Shown here one piece after another: positions 8,485 through 17,831 of a stretch of 64,000 bases of DNA (positions are counted from its first letter, which is position 1; the number at the start of each line of letters is the position of its first letter). Both the position numbers and the translations under genes were made by a program. The DNA comes from CAYVUB01 sp964454675 (GTDB taxonomy: Bacteria; Bacteroidota; Bacteroidia; Flavobacteriales; Flavobacteriaceae): assembly GCA_964454675.1 (NCBI GenBank), contig CAYVUB010000001.1:1-64000 (forward strand). The letters run 5' to 3'. The notes below the pieces were generated by a model. It was not told the origin of the DNA and did no database searches. It saw nothing but the letters and a program-made list of their open reading frames with translations.

Positions 8485-9207
8485 CTACTGAAATGTAAAA
8501 TTGATAAACACACCACGTGTTTTCATGGAAGCCACGTTTCCTGTCCACGGGCTATCGGGGTCGTTATCTCTTACAATCTCGTCATTAAGTGCAAACACAC
8601 CGCGAATGGACGGTGTGAACTTAAACCAAACCAGATAAAAATCGATACCAAATCCTAACTCATAAAAGACCATGCCTTTTTTACTGCGGAATTGCCCAAC
8701 GCTGTTATCATCGGGGTTTTCCTGATTGCTCGACAGGTTTAATGCCGTCGAAAAACCGCCAACCACAAAAGGCTTAAAATTGTTGATGCGTTTGGTTGAT
8801 ACTTTTAATAATAACGGTAAGTGGATGTAAGTAGATTTTACTTCCCTGAACAAATCAGAATCGTTGTATTCCAAACCTTGAAAATGGCTTGGATCGTAAA
8901 TCAGGTTTCTTTGGGTAATATACAATCCCGGTTCAAAACGCAGGTTAAGGTATTCATTAATACGTAAGTCGCCTACAAGCCCTACGTTAAATCCTGTGTT
9001 GCTTTCAACCAGAATGTCTTTTAAATCTTCTTCATATTCAAACTTAAAATCATAACTGTTGAGTCCTAAAAAATAGCCCCAGGTTAAAACCTTTTTATCA
9101 AAAGTTTCCAGGTTTCGTATTTTTTCTTTAGTAAAAAGTTGTGCCGAAGCGGTTTGACCGAACATCAAAAGTATCAAAAAAAACAATCCTAAGTGTTTCA
9201 TATTCAT
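8485..9207 (-). CDS. porT: Type IX secretion/gliding protein PorT, outer-membrane beta-barrel
   Basis: PorT is required for type IX secretion in Porphyromonas and Flavobacterium and sits in the outer membrane. The 240-residue protein has a signal peptide of about 22 residues (LILLMFGQTASAQ) followed by amphipathic strands ending VFINFTFQ. Conserved-looking stretches are FFLGLNSYDFK-like (WGYFLGLNSYDFKFEY), LGLVGDLRIN and STYIHLPLLLKVS. The start codon overlaps the ubiE stop (TAATG); a second ATG two codons on is equally possible. The ubiE-porT order is typical of flavobacteria, which supports the name. It implies that the other secretion genes lie elsewhere in the genome, as the sorting-domain protein at 13147 also suggests. 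Confidence 0.85.
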   Translation of the reverse strand: MNMKHLGLFFLILLMFGQTASAQLFTKEKIRNLETFDKKVLTWGYFLGLNSYDFKFEYEEDLKDILVESNTGFNVGLVGDLRINEYLNLRFEPGLYITQRNLIYDPSHFQGLEYNDSDLFREVKSTYIHLPLLLKVSTKRINNFKPFVVGGFSTALNLSSNQENPDDNSVGQFRSKKGMVFYELGFGIDFYLVWFKFTPSIRGVFALNDEIVRDNDPDSPWTGNVASMKTRGVFINFTFQ

Positions 9208-9935
9208 TACTTAAATGCTTTATAAATTGTTGCAACACCAAAAGTTTGAGGCAAATGTGTCACACTATTAAACCCAATTTGCCTTAAAATATTGTTTAAG
9301 GCTTCGCCATAAGGAAAAACCGATGCCGATTCTGACAAATACGAGTATGCAACTTTGTCTTTAGAAAATAGTTTGCCAATGGCAGGCAAGATATATTTTG
9401 TGTAAAATTTATAGCCTTGTTTGTAAGGTGTTTTTACAGGTACAGAGGTTTCCAGAATTACAAAAATACCATTGGGTTTTAGCACGCGTCGTATTTCTGA
9501 CAGACCTTTTTTAAGAGTTTCAAAATTTCTCACACCAAAAGCTACTGTTACAGCATCAAACGAGTTGTCTTCAAACGGCAGATTTTCCGAATCGCCCAAA
9601 ATCAGTTCGATTTTGTCATTCAACTGTTTTTGGACTATTTTTTTTCGGCCTACTTCAAGCATGCCATCACTTATGTCCAATCCTGTTATTTTTTTTGCAG
9701 ATGTATTTGCCAGGTTGATGGCCAGGTCGCCCGTGCCGGTTGCAATATCCAAAATGGTTTCGGGGTTTTGCTTTGCTACAATGGCAACCACTTTATTACG
9801 CCATTTAATATCAATGCCAAAAGAAATCACACGGTTTAATCCGTCATATTCGTTGGATATGGTATCAAACATTTGTGTGACCTGTTCTTTTTTGTCAAGC
9901 TGACTGTCTTTATATGGTGTGACGTTTTCCGGCAT
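9207..9935 (-). CDS. ubiE: Demethylmenaquinone methyltransferase UbiE/MenG
   Basis: It adds the last methyl group in menaquinone synthesis; flavobacteria respire with menaquinone. The SAM-binding motif ILDIATGTGDLAINLA is followed by TGLDISDGMLEVGRKK, AFGVRNFETLKKGLSEIRRVLKP and a C-terminal GVATIYKAFK, all typical of UbiE. I chose the ATG at 9935 (MPENVTPYKDS). The frame is open to an ATG at 9962, but the extra codons contain a TATATTTG promoter box. It shares one base with porT downstream. Confidence 0.95.
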   Translation of the reverse strand: MPENVTPYKDSQLDKKEQVTQMFDTISNEYDGLNRVISFGIDIKWRNKVVAIVAKQNPETILDIATGTGDLAINLANTSAKKITGLDISDGMLEVGRKKIVQKQLNDKIELILGDSENLPFEDNSFDAVTVAFGVRNFETLKKGLSEIRRVLKPNGIFVILETSVPVKTPYKQGYKFYTKYILPAIGKLFSKDKVAYSYLSESASVFPYGEALNNILRQIGFNSVTHLPQTFGVATIYKAFK

Positions 9936-9944
9936 TTCTTTTTG

Positions 9945-9952
9945 CAAATATA
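9945..9952 (-). promoter_or_regulatory. -7 promoter element of ubiE-porT (TATATTTG)
   Basis: TATATTTG on the minus strand lies 9 bases before the ATG at 9935, so an RNA from it would have almost no leader. The nearest TTTG is 26 bases upstream, farther than usual. Confidence 0.4.
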
Positions 9953-10026
9953 TATTATTCATCAGTTTAAAACTTTTACAAACCAGAAAAATCGCTATGG
10001 ATTTTATCTGAATTAAAAAAGTTGTT

Positions 10027-11214
10027 TTAAGAAAGAGATGCTTTTATGCGTTTTACGGCTTCGATAATTTGTTCCTGTGATGCGGCATACGACAGCCTGA
10101 TGCAGTTTTTATCACCAAAAGCATCGCCTGTTACGGTAGCTACAAGCGCTTCTTCCAACAGATACATAGAAAAATCTGTAGCATCTTTTATGAGTTTGCC
10201 TCGCAGGGTTTTTCCAAAATAGTACGACACATCAGGAAATACATAAAATGCACCTTCGGGCATATTATTTTTAAACGTAGGGATGTCGTTAAGCAGGCTC
10301 ACAATCAAATCGCGGCGCTTTTTAAATTCGTCAACCATAAATTGTATGCGTGACGGCGGCTCGTTTAAAGCAGTTATGGTAGCACGCTGGGCAATACTGT
10401 TTGCTCCACTGGTAATTTGCCCTTGCATTTTGTTGCAGGCTCTTGCTATATATTCCGGTGCGCCTATGTAGCCTATACGCCAGCCGGTCATGGCAAATGC
10501 CTTTGAAACACCGTTAACGGTTACGGTTCTGTCAAACATATCGTCAAATTGCGCCATGCTTGTATGACCACCTATAAAGTTGATATGCTCATAAATTTCA
10601 TCAGAAACAACAATAATATTTGGATATTTTTGAAGTACATCTGCCAAAGCCCGTAATTCGTCTTTACTATATACCGAGCCGCTCGGGTTGCAAGGTGAGC
10701 TGTACCAAAGCATTTTGGTTTTTGGCGTGATGGCAGCTTCTAATTGTTCCGGCGTAAGTTTAAAATCATTTTCAATAGAGGTTCTAACTTCTACCGGCAC
10801 ACCATCGTTAAGTTTTACAATGTCGTTGTAGCTTACCCAATACGGGCAAGGCAAAATCACCTCGTCACCTTTGTTAATCATCACTGCGGCAACATTTGCC
10901 AAACATTGCTTTGCGCCTGTTGATACGACAATCTGCGATGGCGTGTAAGATAAATTGTTATCTCTTTTAAATTTGGTAATGATAGCTTGTTTTAGTTCGG
11001 CATATCCGTCAACAGGCGTGTAAGCGCTGTAATTATCGCGAATAGCTTGTATGGCGGCTTCTTTGATAAAACCGGGTGTGTTAAAATCGGGTTCACCAAG
11101 GCTTAACCCTATGATGTCTTTGCCTTCGGCTTTTAATTCCCGGGTTTTTGCCGCCATAGCCAAGGTGGCAGATGTGGTCATGTTTAAAACCCTGTCTGAA
11201 AGTTGATGGTTCAT
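10027..11214 (-). CDS. Class I pyridoxal-phosphate aminotransferase (aspartate aminotransferase-like)
   Basis: The 395-residue protein is a fold-type I aminotransferase: SLGEPDFNTP near the N-terminus, SSPCNPSGSVY (Asn176 contacts PLP), SDEIYEH (PLP-binding Asp and Tyr) and GVSKAFAMTGWRIGY, where Lys238 is the Schiff-base lysine. The final IRLSYAAS holds the Arg that binds the substrate carboxylate. The best match is the subgroup Ib aspartate/prephenate aminotransferases, but specificity cannot be settled from sequence. It follows the desaturase by 12 bases and may share its transcript. Confidence 0.9.
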   Translation of the reverse strand: MNHQLSDRVLNMTTSATLAMAAKTRELKAEGKDIIGLSLGEPDFNTPGFIKEAAIQAIRDNYSAYTPVDGYAELKQAIITKFKRDNNLSYTPSQIVVSTGAKQCLANVAAVMINKGDEVILPCPYWVSYNDIVKLNDGVPVEVRTSIENDFKLTPEQLEAAITPKTKMLWYSSPCNPSGSVYSKDELRALADVLQKYPNIIVVSDEIYEHINFIGGHTSMAQFDDMFDRTVTVNGVSKAFAMTGWRIGYIGAPEYIARACNKMQGQITSGANSIAQRATITALNEPPSRIQFMVDEFKKRRDLIVSLLNDIPTFKNNMPEGAFYVFPDVSYYFGKTLRGKLIKDATDFSMYLLEEALVATVTGDAFGDKNCIRLSYAASQEQIIEAVKRIKASLS

Positions 11215-11226
11215 CTGGAAAAAAAA

Positions 11227-12327
11227 TTATGCTTGTATGGCAGGCTTCATCCCCATTTCTCTTAAAAATCTAAAATGAGCAATGACCGCTTTTCGGGTTG
11301 TTTTATATTCTTTGTAGGGTAAATTGAATTCCCGGGCCGTTTCTTTGACGATTTTAGAAATCTTGGTGTAATGAACATGGCTTATGTGTGGGAAAATATG
11401 GTGTTCCACTTGATGGTTTAATCCGCCGGTAAACCAGTTGACAATTTTGTTTTTGGTTCCAAAATTTACTGTGGTTGTCAATTGGTGAATGGCCCAGGTG
11501 TTTTTCATGGTGCCATTTTCTTCGGGTAAAGGCATTTCGGCTTCATCCATAACATGTGCCAGTTGAAATACCACACTTAATATTAATCCTGCTACATAAT
11601 GCATGATGAAGAAGCCTATTAAAATTTTCCACCAGGCCAAATCTGTTAAGATAATCGGAAGCACAATCCAAATAGATACATAAATGATTTTTGAAATGAC
11701 CAATTTGCTCCATTCGGTTGCGGGGTTTGGAAACTTGCCATAAGATAATTTACGCTTTAAATAACGTTTCATTTGTAGGAAATCGGTTGTAATTGCCCAA
11801 TTGATAGTTAATAATCCGTATAACAAAATGGAATAGTAATGTTGAAATTTGTGAAATCTTCGCCATTCGGCATGTTGTGAAAAGCGTAAAATTCTTCCGG
11901 CCTCCAAATCTTCGTCATGACCGTGAATATTGGTATATGTATGATGTAAAACGTTGTGTTGTACTTTCCAGTTGTAAACATTTCCCGCAAGAATGTAGAT
12001 GCTGCTTCCCATTAATCTGTTTATCCATTCTTTGTTGGAAAACGACCCGTGATTGCCATCATGCATTACGTTCATACCTACGCCGGCCATACCTATTCCC
12101 ATAACAATGGTCAATAAAATCATTGCCCATGCAGGCAAATCGAGTGTGAGTAATAAAAAATACGGCGTTAAAAATATAGAAAACATGACGATGGTTTTAA
12201 GCCATAGTTTCCAGTTTCCTGTACGCTTTATGTTATTGTCTTTAAAATAATCGTTGACACGTTTGTTAAGTGTTCTGAAGAAAGCTGCAGAATCGGTTCT
12301 TGAGAAAGATATGGTTTTTTCTGTCAT
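11227..12327 (-). CDS. Membrane fatty-acid desaturase (front-end / linoleoyl-CoA desaturase-like)
   Basis: This di-iron membrane desaturase has all three histidine boxes: HDGNH, HNVLHH and the C-terminal QVEHH (in GGLNHQVEHHIFPH). Hydrophobic pairs precede the first box (VMFSIFLTPYFLLLTL, WAMILLTIVMGIGMAGVG) and lie between boxes two and three. The QxxHH form of box three is typical of front-end desaturases; the fused cytochrome b5 domain of eukaryotic ones is absent. I start at 12327 (MTEKTISFSR) and not at the upstream ATG at 12396, whose added residues do not look like coding sequence. Confidence 0.9.
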   Translation of the reverse strand: MTEKTISFSRTDSAAFFRTLNKRVNDYFKDNNIKRTGNWKLWLKTIVMFSIFLTPYFLLLTLDLPAWAMILLTIVMGIGMAGVGMNVMHDGNHGSFSNKEWINRLMGSSIYILAGNVYNWKVQHNVLHHTYTNIHGHDEDLEAGRILRFSQHAEWRRFHKFQHYYSILLYGLLTINWAITTDFLQMKRYLKRKLSYGKFPNPATEWSKLVISKIIYVSIWIVLPIILTDLAWWKILIGFFIMHYVAGLILSVVFQLAHVMDEAEMPLPEENGTMKNTWAIHQLTTTVNFGTKNKIVNWFTGGLNHQVEHHIFPHISHVHYTKISKIVKETAREFNLPYKEYKTTRKAVIAHFRFLREMGMKPAIQA

Positions 12328-12383
12328 TTTTAATAGTTGTATTATATGTAAACGCAAAAAAACACATGTTTTATATGCGGAGC

Positions 12384-12391
12384 CAAAGATA
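12384..12391 (-). promoter_or_regulatory. -7 promoter element upstream of desaturase (TATCTTTG)
   Basis: TATCTTTG on the minus strand fits TAnnTTTG and lies 56 bases before the chosen start. It falls inside the longer reading frame, which argues against the ATG at 12396. No -33 TTG is visible. Confidence 0.4.
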
Positions 12392-12449
12392 ATCAATTAA
12401 TACTTGGAATGTTGTAATTTTATGCTAAAAATATCCATGTAAAAATACC

Positions 12450-12457
12450 TACTTTTG
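12450..12457 (+). promoter_or_regulatory. -7 promoter element of rsmG (TACTTTTG)
   Basis: TACTTTTG lies 17 bases before the rsmG ATG. A TTG at the correct spacing is missing. Confidence 0.45.
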
Positions 12458-12474
12458 CTGAAAATTATCAATAA

Positions 12475-13104
12475 ATGGAGCTTATAGAACAGTATTTTCC
12501 TGATATGACCGATGCACAGCGCAGCCGGTTTAAACTATTGGAAACGCTTTATCAGGATTGGAATTTAAAGATAAATGTCGTGTCAAGAAAAGATATTGAC
12601 GAGTTGTATTTACGGCACGTATTACATTCGCTGGCTATTGCAAAGGTTATCAGTTTTAAACCGGGAAGTAAAATTATTGATGTAGGAACCGGTGGCGGTT
12701 TTCCGGGGATTCCGTTGGCAATTATGTTTCCCGATGTGCAGTTTCATCTGGTTGACAGTATAGGCAAAAAGATAAAAGTTGTTGATGAGGTTGTGGAAGG
12801 CTTGGGGCTAACCAATGTAAAAACAACACACGGCAGAGTTGAAGAGGTTAATGATACCTATGATTTTATTGTGAGCCGTGCCGTAGCTGCCATGCCTACT
12901 TTTGTACACTGGACAAAAGATAAGATTGCCAAAAAGCAAAGCCACGAATTGAAAAACGGCATTTTATATTTGAAAGGCGGTGACTTGGGCGATGAGTTAC
13001 AGGATTTTCCTAATGCCGTTGTTTACAATCTGTGTGATTTTTATAAAGAAGATTTTTTCGAAACCAAGAAACTGGTGCATTTACCCTTAAAATACAAAGG
13101 CTGA
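12475..13104 (+). CDS. rsmG: 16S rRNA (guanine527-N7)-methyltransferase RsmG
   Basis: It methylates G527 in the 530 loop of 16S rRNA. The 209-residue protein carries the GidB/RsmG signature: NLKINVVSRKDIDELYLRHVLHSL at the front, IIDVGTGGGFPGIPLAIMFP as SAM motif I, FHLVDSIGKKIKVV as motif II and FIVSRAVAAMPTFV as the family-specific segment. The stop codon lies inside the left arm of the terminator that follows. It is transcribed divergently from the desaturase. Confidence 0.97.
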   Translation: MELIEQYFPDMTDAQRSRFKLLETLYQDWNLKINVVSRKDIDELYLRHVLHSLAIAKVISFKPGSKIIDVGTGGGFPGIPLAIMFPDVQFHLVDSIGKKIKVVDEVVEGLGLTNVKTTHGRVEEVNDTYDFIVSRAVAAMPTFVHWTKDKIAKKQSHELKNGILYLKGGDLGDELQDFPNAVVYNLCDFYKEDFFETKKLVHLPLKYKG

Positions 13105-13123
13105 ATCTGTGATTCAGCCTTTG
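13095..13123. terminator. Hairpin between convergent rsmG and lipase gene
   Basis: CAAAGGCTGAAT and ATTCAGCCTTTG form a perfect 12-bp stem with a 5-base loop. The rsmG TGA lies in the left arm. The symmetry suits termination from both sides; the T-tract is weak. Confidence 0.65.
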
Positions 13124-13146
13124 GGTAATTAAAAAATAATGGTTGG

Positions 13147-15438
13147 TTATTTGATAATTATTTTGGTTTTATATAAAGCATTTGAGTTGGTTGCAACTGT
13201 TAAAACATACAATCCTGCTTCTGCATTTACAGGGATAGATGTTCTGCTGCTTAGAGTTAGTTGCGTATTATAAATTGTTTTTCCGGTAATATCAACAATT
13301 TTTACAATTGCATTTTCATGAGTTGTATCACTCAAAATGGTCAATACGCCATTAACAGGGTTTTTCTCTAATTTTATTCCGATAGTATCAAACACATCTA
13401 CCGATAAAGGCTCGGGAATAATTTCCGATAGGGCAAAATTTACATTTGCCTGGGTAAGGAATACATGCGGTTCATTAACATCAGGAATATGAGCATTTAC
13501 AAAAGGTGAATTGTGATTTCCCGGTAAGCTGTACCAGTTATTTGTTTCTGTAATTGCCATGGCACTTATTGTCGGGATAAAATCAAAATGGTCTATTTGT
13601 ACCGCATTTAAAAACTGGGTGATTAGCGGGTCGCTGTCATCCAGATCGATAGCAAGTAAATCAAACAATCCGCCCGGCGCACTGTCAACACCGGCGGTAT
13701 ATGCCGGTGACTGGGCTGTTGCACTATAAGTAAACAGATCAACCCAGCCAAAAACTATAAAAGCTTGCCCGACAAAATCGGTTACTGTAATATTTTGAGA
13801 TGCATTTGGGGTAAATCTTAAATCAACGATAGCTCGTGTGTCAAATCCAAGTTGTGTTCCGGTATTAATAGTGGCATCAATGATTGCTGCTCCCGGTGAG
13901 CCGGTCTGTGCGCCTGTACCGCTTCCGTTAGCGATTGATACATTTCTTACGTTTTGAGGAAAGCCCATGGCATTCAGTTCGGTTTGGAAGGCATTTCTGA
14001 AGTTTGGCGCACCTGCAGGAAGATGGCTTCCTGCTGTTTGCGTGTAGCCGTCACTGCCCACATGACCCAAATAATGGTCGGTCAACATTTGTTTTGCTGC
14101 GGCACTGTTCAATAAGCCGCTTATCAATGGTTCTACCGCTTCAATTGCAGGGTCGCCGTTTACCATATAATTGAATAAGTATTGTAAACCGATAGGGACA
14201 TTTGCTCCCAAGTGTGGTGAGTCAAACGAGATATACAAACGTGTATCGTGTTCTAATGAATTTTGCTCCATATATCTCAACGCGTAGCGGGAAATCAAGC
14301 CTCCCATGCTCGGGCCTATAACCACATTTGGTTCGGTGCCTGTTTTTAAACCATTTATGGTATTAATCAGTTCGACCAGAATCATGGCATTGCGCTGAAT
14401 AAAATCGGCGCCGCCGTCAATTACTGTAGTTCCGTTACTGCTGCTTGTGTAGGTCGGGAAGTTAAGGATAACTATATCAAAACCTTCGTCACGAACCAAA
14501 TCGGCAAGGTTTTCATTAGAGCTTCCAAAGTTGAGCAAGTTGTAAATACCGTCAATGTTGCGTGTATCTCCGGGATCAAAACCGTCAATAAGAAAAATAG
14601 GCTTATCCAGTACACCATCAACATTGTCATAATATATTTTGTATTCTCCGGTACCTATATGACCTTGGCTTTCGCCATAACCCTGGTACGGAATTGAAGC
14701 ATTTATTTGTGTAACAGGACTTTCGTCGCCGGGATCTAATGTAGAATTATAATCGGCAGTTGATTGGGAAACTATCAGGTAAGCTGTGTTTGTCATAACC
14801 TGACCGTTGCTTAAAGTGATTTCAAAATCAAGTCGTTTTTCGCCTGCGGAAGCATAGTTTACTGTGATATTTTGGTTTATTGCAACCGTTTGAAACCCTA
14901 ATCCGTTGTTGAAATTGATTTTTACGGACTGAATGGTTTGTGATGTGGTGTTTGTAATCAAATCGGGTAGTATTCTGAAATTGGCTTGCAAACCTTTTAC
15001 TTTTTGAAGTATGGGTGAGGCGATAGTGCGGTGAACGGTTTGAAAATACCCCGAAGCATTTGGAGTGTTTCTTAAATTTTGATTTCCGTCCAGATATAAA
15101 TTTCCGTTCAATCCGGCTTGGTTGTCAATAATATCAAATTTTGTATTTATAATACCGATAGGAATGAACTGTTCTCTGAAACCGTCAAGTTTTGCTTCTC
15201 TCAAATGTTCGATATTTTGAAAGTTTAAGCCGTAGTCGGCTTGGGATAATTCAGAATAAGCCTGTACAAAATACGTTGCATTGATTTTTTTTGAAGTATC
15301 GGTCAAATCGGTAACTTTATAGGCTCTGTCATATAAAATGGTGGTTTCCATGCTGCTTTTGTCAAGTAGCGAAAATTTGTCTTGGGCAAATGCAACGGCA
15401 GGAAACAATAAACTGATGAGAAGTAGTTTTTTTATCAT
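13147..15438 (-). CDS. Secreted alpha/beta-hydrolase (lipase-like) with type IX sorting domain
   Basis: The 763-residue protein has a signal peptide (LLLISLLFPAVAFAQ), an N-terminal beta-rich region to about residue 250, then a hydrolase-like region: IFLIDGFDPGD (about 281-291), IVILNFPTYT and the nucleophile elbow GPSMGG with Ser377. The last 80 residues (EKNPVNGVLTIL, VKIVDITGKTIYN, GLYVLTVATNSN, YKTKIIIK) form a type A C-terminal sorting domain, so it is probably exported by type IX secretion to the surface or medium. The substrate is unknown; the lipase label rests on the GxSxG-like elbow. It stands alone between two terminators. Confidence 0.8.
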   Translation of the reverse strand: MIKKLLLISLLFPAVAFAQDKFSLLDKSSMETTILYDRAYKVTDLTDTSKKINATYFVQAYSELSQADYGLNFQNIEHLREAKLDGFREQFIPIGIINTKFDIIDNQAGLNGNLYLDGNQNLRNTPNASGYFQTVHRTIASPILQKVKGLQANFRILPDLITNTTSQTIQSVKINFNNGLGFQTVAINQNITVNYASAGEKRLDFEITLSNGQVMTNTAYLIVSQSTADYNSTLDPGDESPVTQINASIPYQGYGESQGHIGTGEYKIYYDNVDGVLDKPIFLIDGFDPGDTRNIDGIYNLLNFGSSNENLADLVRDEGFDIVILNFPTYTSSSNGTTVIDGGADFIQRNAMILVELINTINGLKTGTEPNVVIGPSMGGLISRYALRYMEQNSLEHDTRLYISFDSPHLGANVPIGLQYLFNYMVNGDPAIEAVEPLISGLLNSAAAKQMLTDHYLGHVGSDGYTQTAGSHLPAGAPNFRNAFQTELNAMGFPQNVRNVSIANGSGTGAQTGSPGAAIIDATINTGTQLGFDTRAIVDLRFTPNASQNITVTDFVGQAFIVFGWVDLFTYSATAQSPAYTAGVDSAPGGLFDLLAIDLDDSDPLITQFLNAVQIDHFDFIPTISAMAITETNNWYSLPGNHNSPFVNAHIPDVNEPHVFLTQANVNFALSEIIPEPLSVDVFDTIGIKLEKNPVNGVLTILSDTTHENAIVKIVDITGKTIYNTQLTLSSRTSIPVNAEAGLYVLTVATNSNALYKTKIIIK

Positions 15439-15527
15439 AAGATGATTTGATTTAATTAACGAACTAAATATACAAAGTTTATGATTGCTAACATTAAGTT
15501 GATGAAGTATTTAAGATAAAAAGCAAA

Positions 15528-15562
15528 AAAAATCCTCAAAAAGATGGTTTTTGAGGATTTTT
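15528..15562 (-). terminator. Terminator after pruA
   Basis: A perfect 15-bp stem (AAAAATCCTCAAAAA pairing with TTTTTGAGGATTTTT) with loop GATGG, 29 bases after the pruA stop. Confidence 0.85.
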
Positions 15563-15591
15563 AAGAGTCTGTCTAAGGTATGATTTTTTGA

Positions 15592-17217
15592 TTACCCCAA
15601 AAACGGATAGCGGTAATCTGTAGGTGTTACAAATGTTTCTTTGATTAAACGCGGCGATACCCAACGCATCAGGTTGAGTGCACTTCCCGCTTTGTCATTA
15701 GTACCTGATGCTCTTGCACCACCAAAAGGTTGCTGCCCTACAACGGCTCCGGTAGGCTTGTCGTTTATGTAAAAGTTTCCGGCACTGTTTTGAAGCGCTT
15801 TTGTGGCTTCGTCTATGGCATACCTGTCGGCTGCAATCACGGCTCCGGTTAGAGCATATTCGCTGGTTTCGTCAACCAGTTTTAATGTTTTTGAATAGTC
15901 ATTGTCTTCATAAACATAGATGGTAAGTACCGGTCCAAAAAGCTCGGTACACATCGTTTCATATTTAGGATTTGTGGTGACAATAACCGTAGGCTCAATA
16001 AAATAGCCTTTGCTTTTGTCATAATTTCCTCCTGCAATAATTTCGGCATCATTATCTTTTTTGGCTTGGTCAATATATTTTGCCAGTTTATCAAACGAGC
16101 CTTCATTGATAACTGCCGTGATAAAATTGCTCATATCTTCGGGTGAACCCATTTTGAAAGATTTTAAATCTTCCTGAAGGTATTTTTTCACATCGTTCCA
16201 TATTCCTTTTGCGATATAGACACGCGATGCAGCACTGCATTTTTGACCTTGAAATTCAAATGCACCTCTTGAGATTGCAGTGGCAACTTGTTTGGCATTG
16301 GCAGATTTGTGTGCCACAATAAAATCTTTACCACCGGTTTCTCCTACAATTCTTGGGTATGTTTTGTAATTGCCAATGTTGTTTCCTATCTCTTTCCAAA
16401 GATTATTAAAAACAGATGTTGAGCCTGTATAGTGCAATCCTGAAAATTGCGGATGTGCCAAAATAGTATCGGTTATCATCGCAGAATCTCCCATAACCAT
16501 ATTGATGACTCCTGCAGGAACTCCGGCTTCACGAAAAACATCTAAGATTACTTTTGCAGAATATACCTGGTTGTTGCTCGGTTTCCATATAACTACATTG
16601 CCCATCAAAGCCATACATGACGGCAGGTTTCCGGCAATAGCGGTAAAGTTGAATGGTGTTACGGCATAGGTAAAACCTTCTAACGGGCGGTATTCAACAC
16701 GATTCCAGGCATCATTAGTGCTTTTAGGCTGGTCCCGGTAAATCTCGGTCATATATTGCACGTTGTAACGTAAAAAGTCAATAAGCTCACAAGAGGCATC
16801 AATTTCTGCCTGATGAATGGTTTTTGACTGTGCTATCATGGTAGCGGCATTTATTTTTGCTCTGTATGGACCGGCAATCAGCTCTGCGGCTTTTAAAAAG
16901 ATGGCGGCACGTTGTTCCCAAGGTAATTGCGACCATGTTTTTCGGGCTTCTAAGGCGGTTGCAATAGCCTCGTCAATGTGTTTTTTTTCGGCAAGATGGT
17001 ATGAGCCAACTATGTGTTTATGGTCGTGTGGTGGCGACATACTCCGGGTGTTGTTGGTTTTTACATCGTTACCGTTAATATATAGAGGAACATCTACATT
17101 GCTGTTGTACATTTCGGTGTATGTTTTAAGAACCGCATCGCGTTCCGGGGTTCCGGGTGCATAGGTTTTAACCGGTTCATTGACGGCTACCGGTACATTG
17201 AAGAATCCTTTTCCCAT
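15592..17217 (-). CDS. pruA: L-glutamate gamma-semialdehyde dehydrogenase (1-pyrroline-5-carboxylate dehydrogenase)
   Basis: It oxidises glutamate semialdehyde to glutamate with NAD+, the second step of proline use. The 541-residue length and layout match the stand-alone group 1 enzyme: EGFTYAVTPFNFTAIAGNL and VIWKPSNNQVYSA in the NAD-binding part, GETGGKDFIVAHKSA with the general-base Glu, FQGQKCSAASRVYI with the catalytic Cys, and TELFGPVLTIYVY and GQQPFGGARASGTNDK near the C-terminus. No proline dehydrogenase gene is in the window. It has its own -7 box and terminator. Confidence 0.95.
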   Translation of the reverse strand: MGKGFFNVPVAVNEPVKTYAPGTPERDAVLKTYTEMYNSNVDVPLYINGNDVKTNNTRSMSPPHDHKHIVGSYHLAEKKHIDEAIATALEARKTWSQLPWEQRAAIFLKAAELIAGPYRAKINAATMIAQSKTIHQAEIDASCELIDFLRYNVQYMTEIYRDQPKSTNDAWNRVEYRPLEGFTYAVTPFNFTAIAGNLPSCMALMGNVVIWKPSNNQVYSAKVILDVFREAGVPAGVINMVMGDSAMITDTILAHPQFSGLHYTGSTSVFNNLWKEIGNNIGNYKTYPRIVGETGGKDFIVAHKSANAKQVATAISRGAFEFQGQKCSAASRVYIAKGIWNDVKKYLQEDLKSFKMGSPEDMSNFITAVINEGSFDKLAKYIDQAKKDNDAEIIAGGNYDKSKGYFIEPTVIVTTNPKYETMCTELFGPVLTIYVYEDNDYSKTLKLVDETSEYALTGAVIAADRYAIDEATKALQNSAGNFYINDKPTGAVVGQQPFGGARASGTNDKAGSALNLMRWVSPRLIKETFVTPTDYRYPFLG

Positions 17218-17267
17218 AAGAGTTTGTTTTTATTTTGAATAATTTGAATAGATTAAAATAAGAGCTG

Positions 17268-17275
17268 CAAAGGTA
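17268..17275 (-). promoter_or_regulatory. -7 promoter element of pruA (TACCTTTG)
   Basis: TACCTTTG on the minus strand, 50 bases before the pruA ATG. No -33 TTG lies at the expected distance. Confidence 0.4.
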
Positions 17276-17378
17276 CATTTTTTTGAGCAATTTACCTTGC
17301 GTATTTTTTCTTACTAAGAATAAACAGGACGACTTTTATAAAATTGTCTTAGGTGAATTTTTCAAGAAGGAAGATTGC

Positions 17379-17765
17379 TTAATTCAAAGCAAAAGGTGCG
17401 CTTAACTTAAATGCCGGGATATATACTTTAAACTTGTTTGTCGTGGTAAAGTTAACCATATTGTAGTGTCCTTGCATAGCGCCAAAAGGTGATGCGAGTA
17501 AACATCCGGATGTGTAAGTGTGCGATTCGCCGGGTTTTAAAACGGGTTTTTTGCCAATCACGCCTTCACCTTCAATAATTTCAACGTTGTTTAAAGCATC
17601 CATAACTACCCAATGTCTTGAGTTGAGCTGTACAGAATTTTTACTTTGGTTTTCAATAGTTACCTTATAACCAAAGGCAAAATGCACTTTATAATTTTTA
17701 TAAAATGTGCCTTCAAAAGTGGTTTCAACAGAAATTTTTATACCGCTTGTAACTTGCTGTACCAT
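17379..17765 (-). CDS. apaG: ApaG domain protein (Co2+/Mg2+ efflux protein ApaG)
   Basis: The 128-residue protein is a full ApaG/DUF525 domain, an immunoglobulin-like fold: HFAFGYKVTIENQSKNSVQLNSRHW, then VIGKKPVLKPGESHTYTSGC with its Gly-rich stretch, then PFGAMQGHYNMVN. The family is linked to cobalt and magnesium resistance in Salmonella and also occurs in F-box proteins; the biochemical function is not settled. It follows the DUF5103 gene by 66 bases. Confidence 0.92.
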   Translation of the reverse strand: MVQQVTSGIKISVETTFEGTFYKNYKVHFAFGYKVTIENQSKNSVQLNSRHWVVMDALNNVEIIEGEGVIGKKPVLKPGESHTYTSGCLLASPFGAMQGHYNMVNFTTTNKFKVYIPAFKLSAPFALN

Positions 17766-17831
17766 GTGGGGAACTGTTTAAGTATTGCTAAAATAACATA
17801 AATTTCAATTAATAGTACATAATCAGGGAAT

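Noticed and set aside
12328..12396. Upstream ATG for the desaturase
   Set aside because: The added 23 residues look non-coding, and the stretch contains a -7 promoter box; the protein starts well at MTEKTISF.
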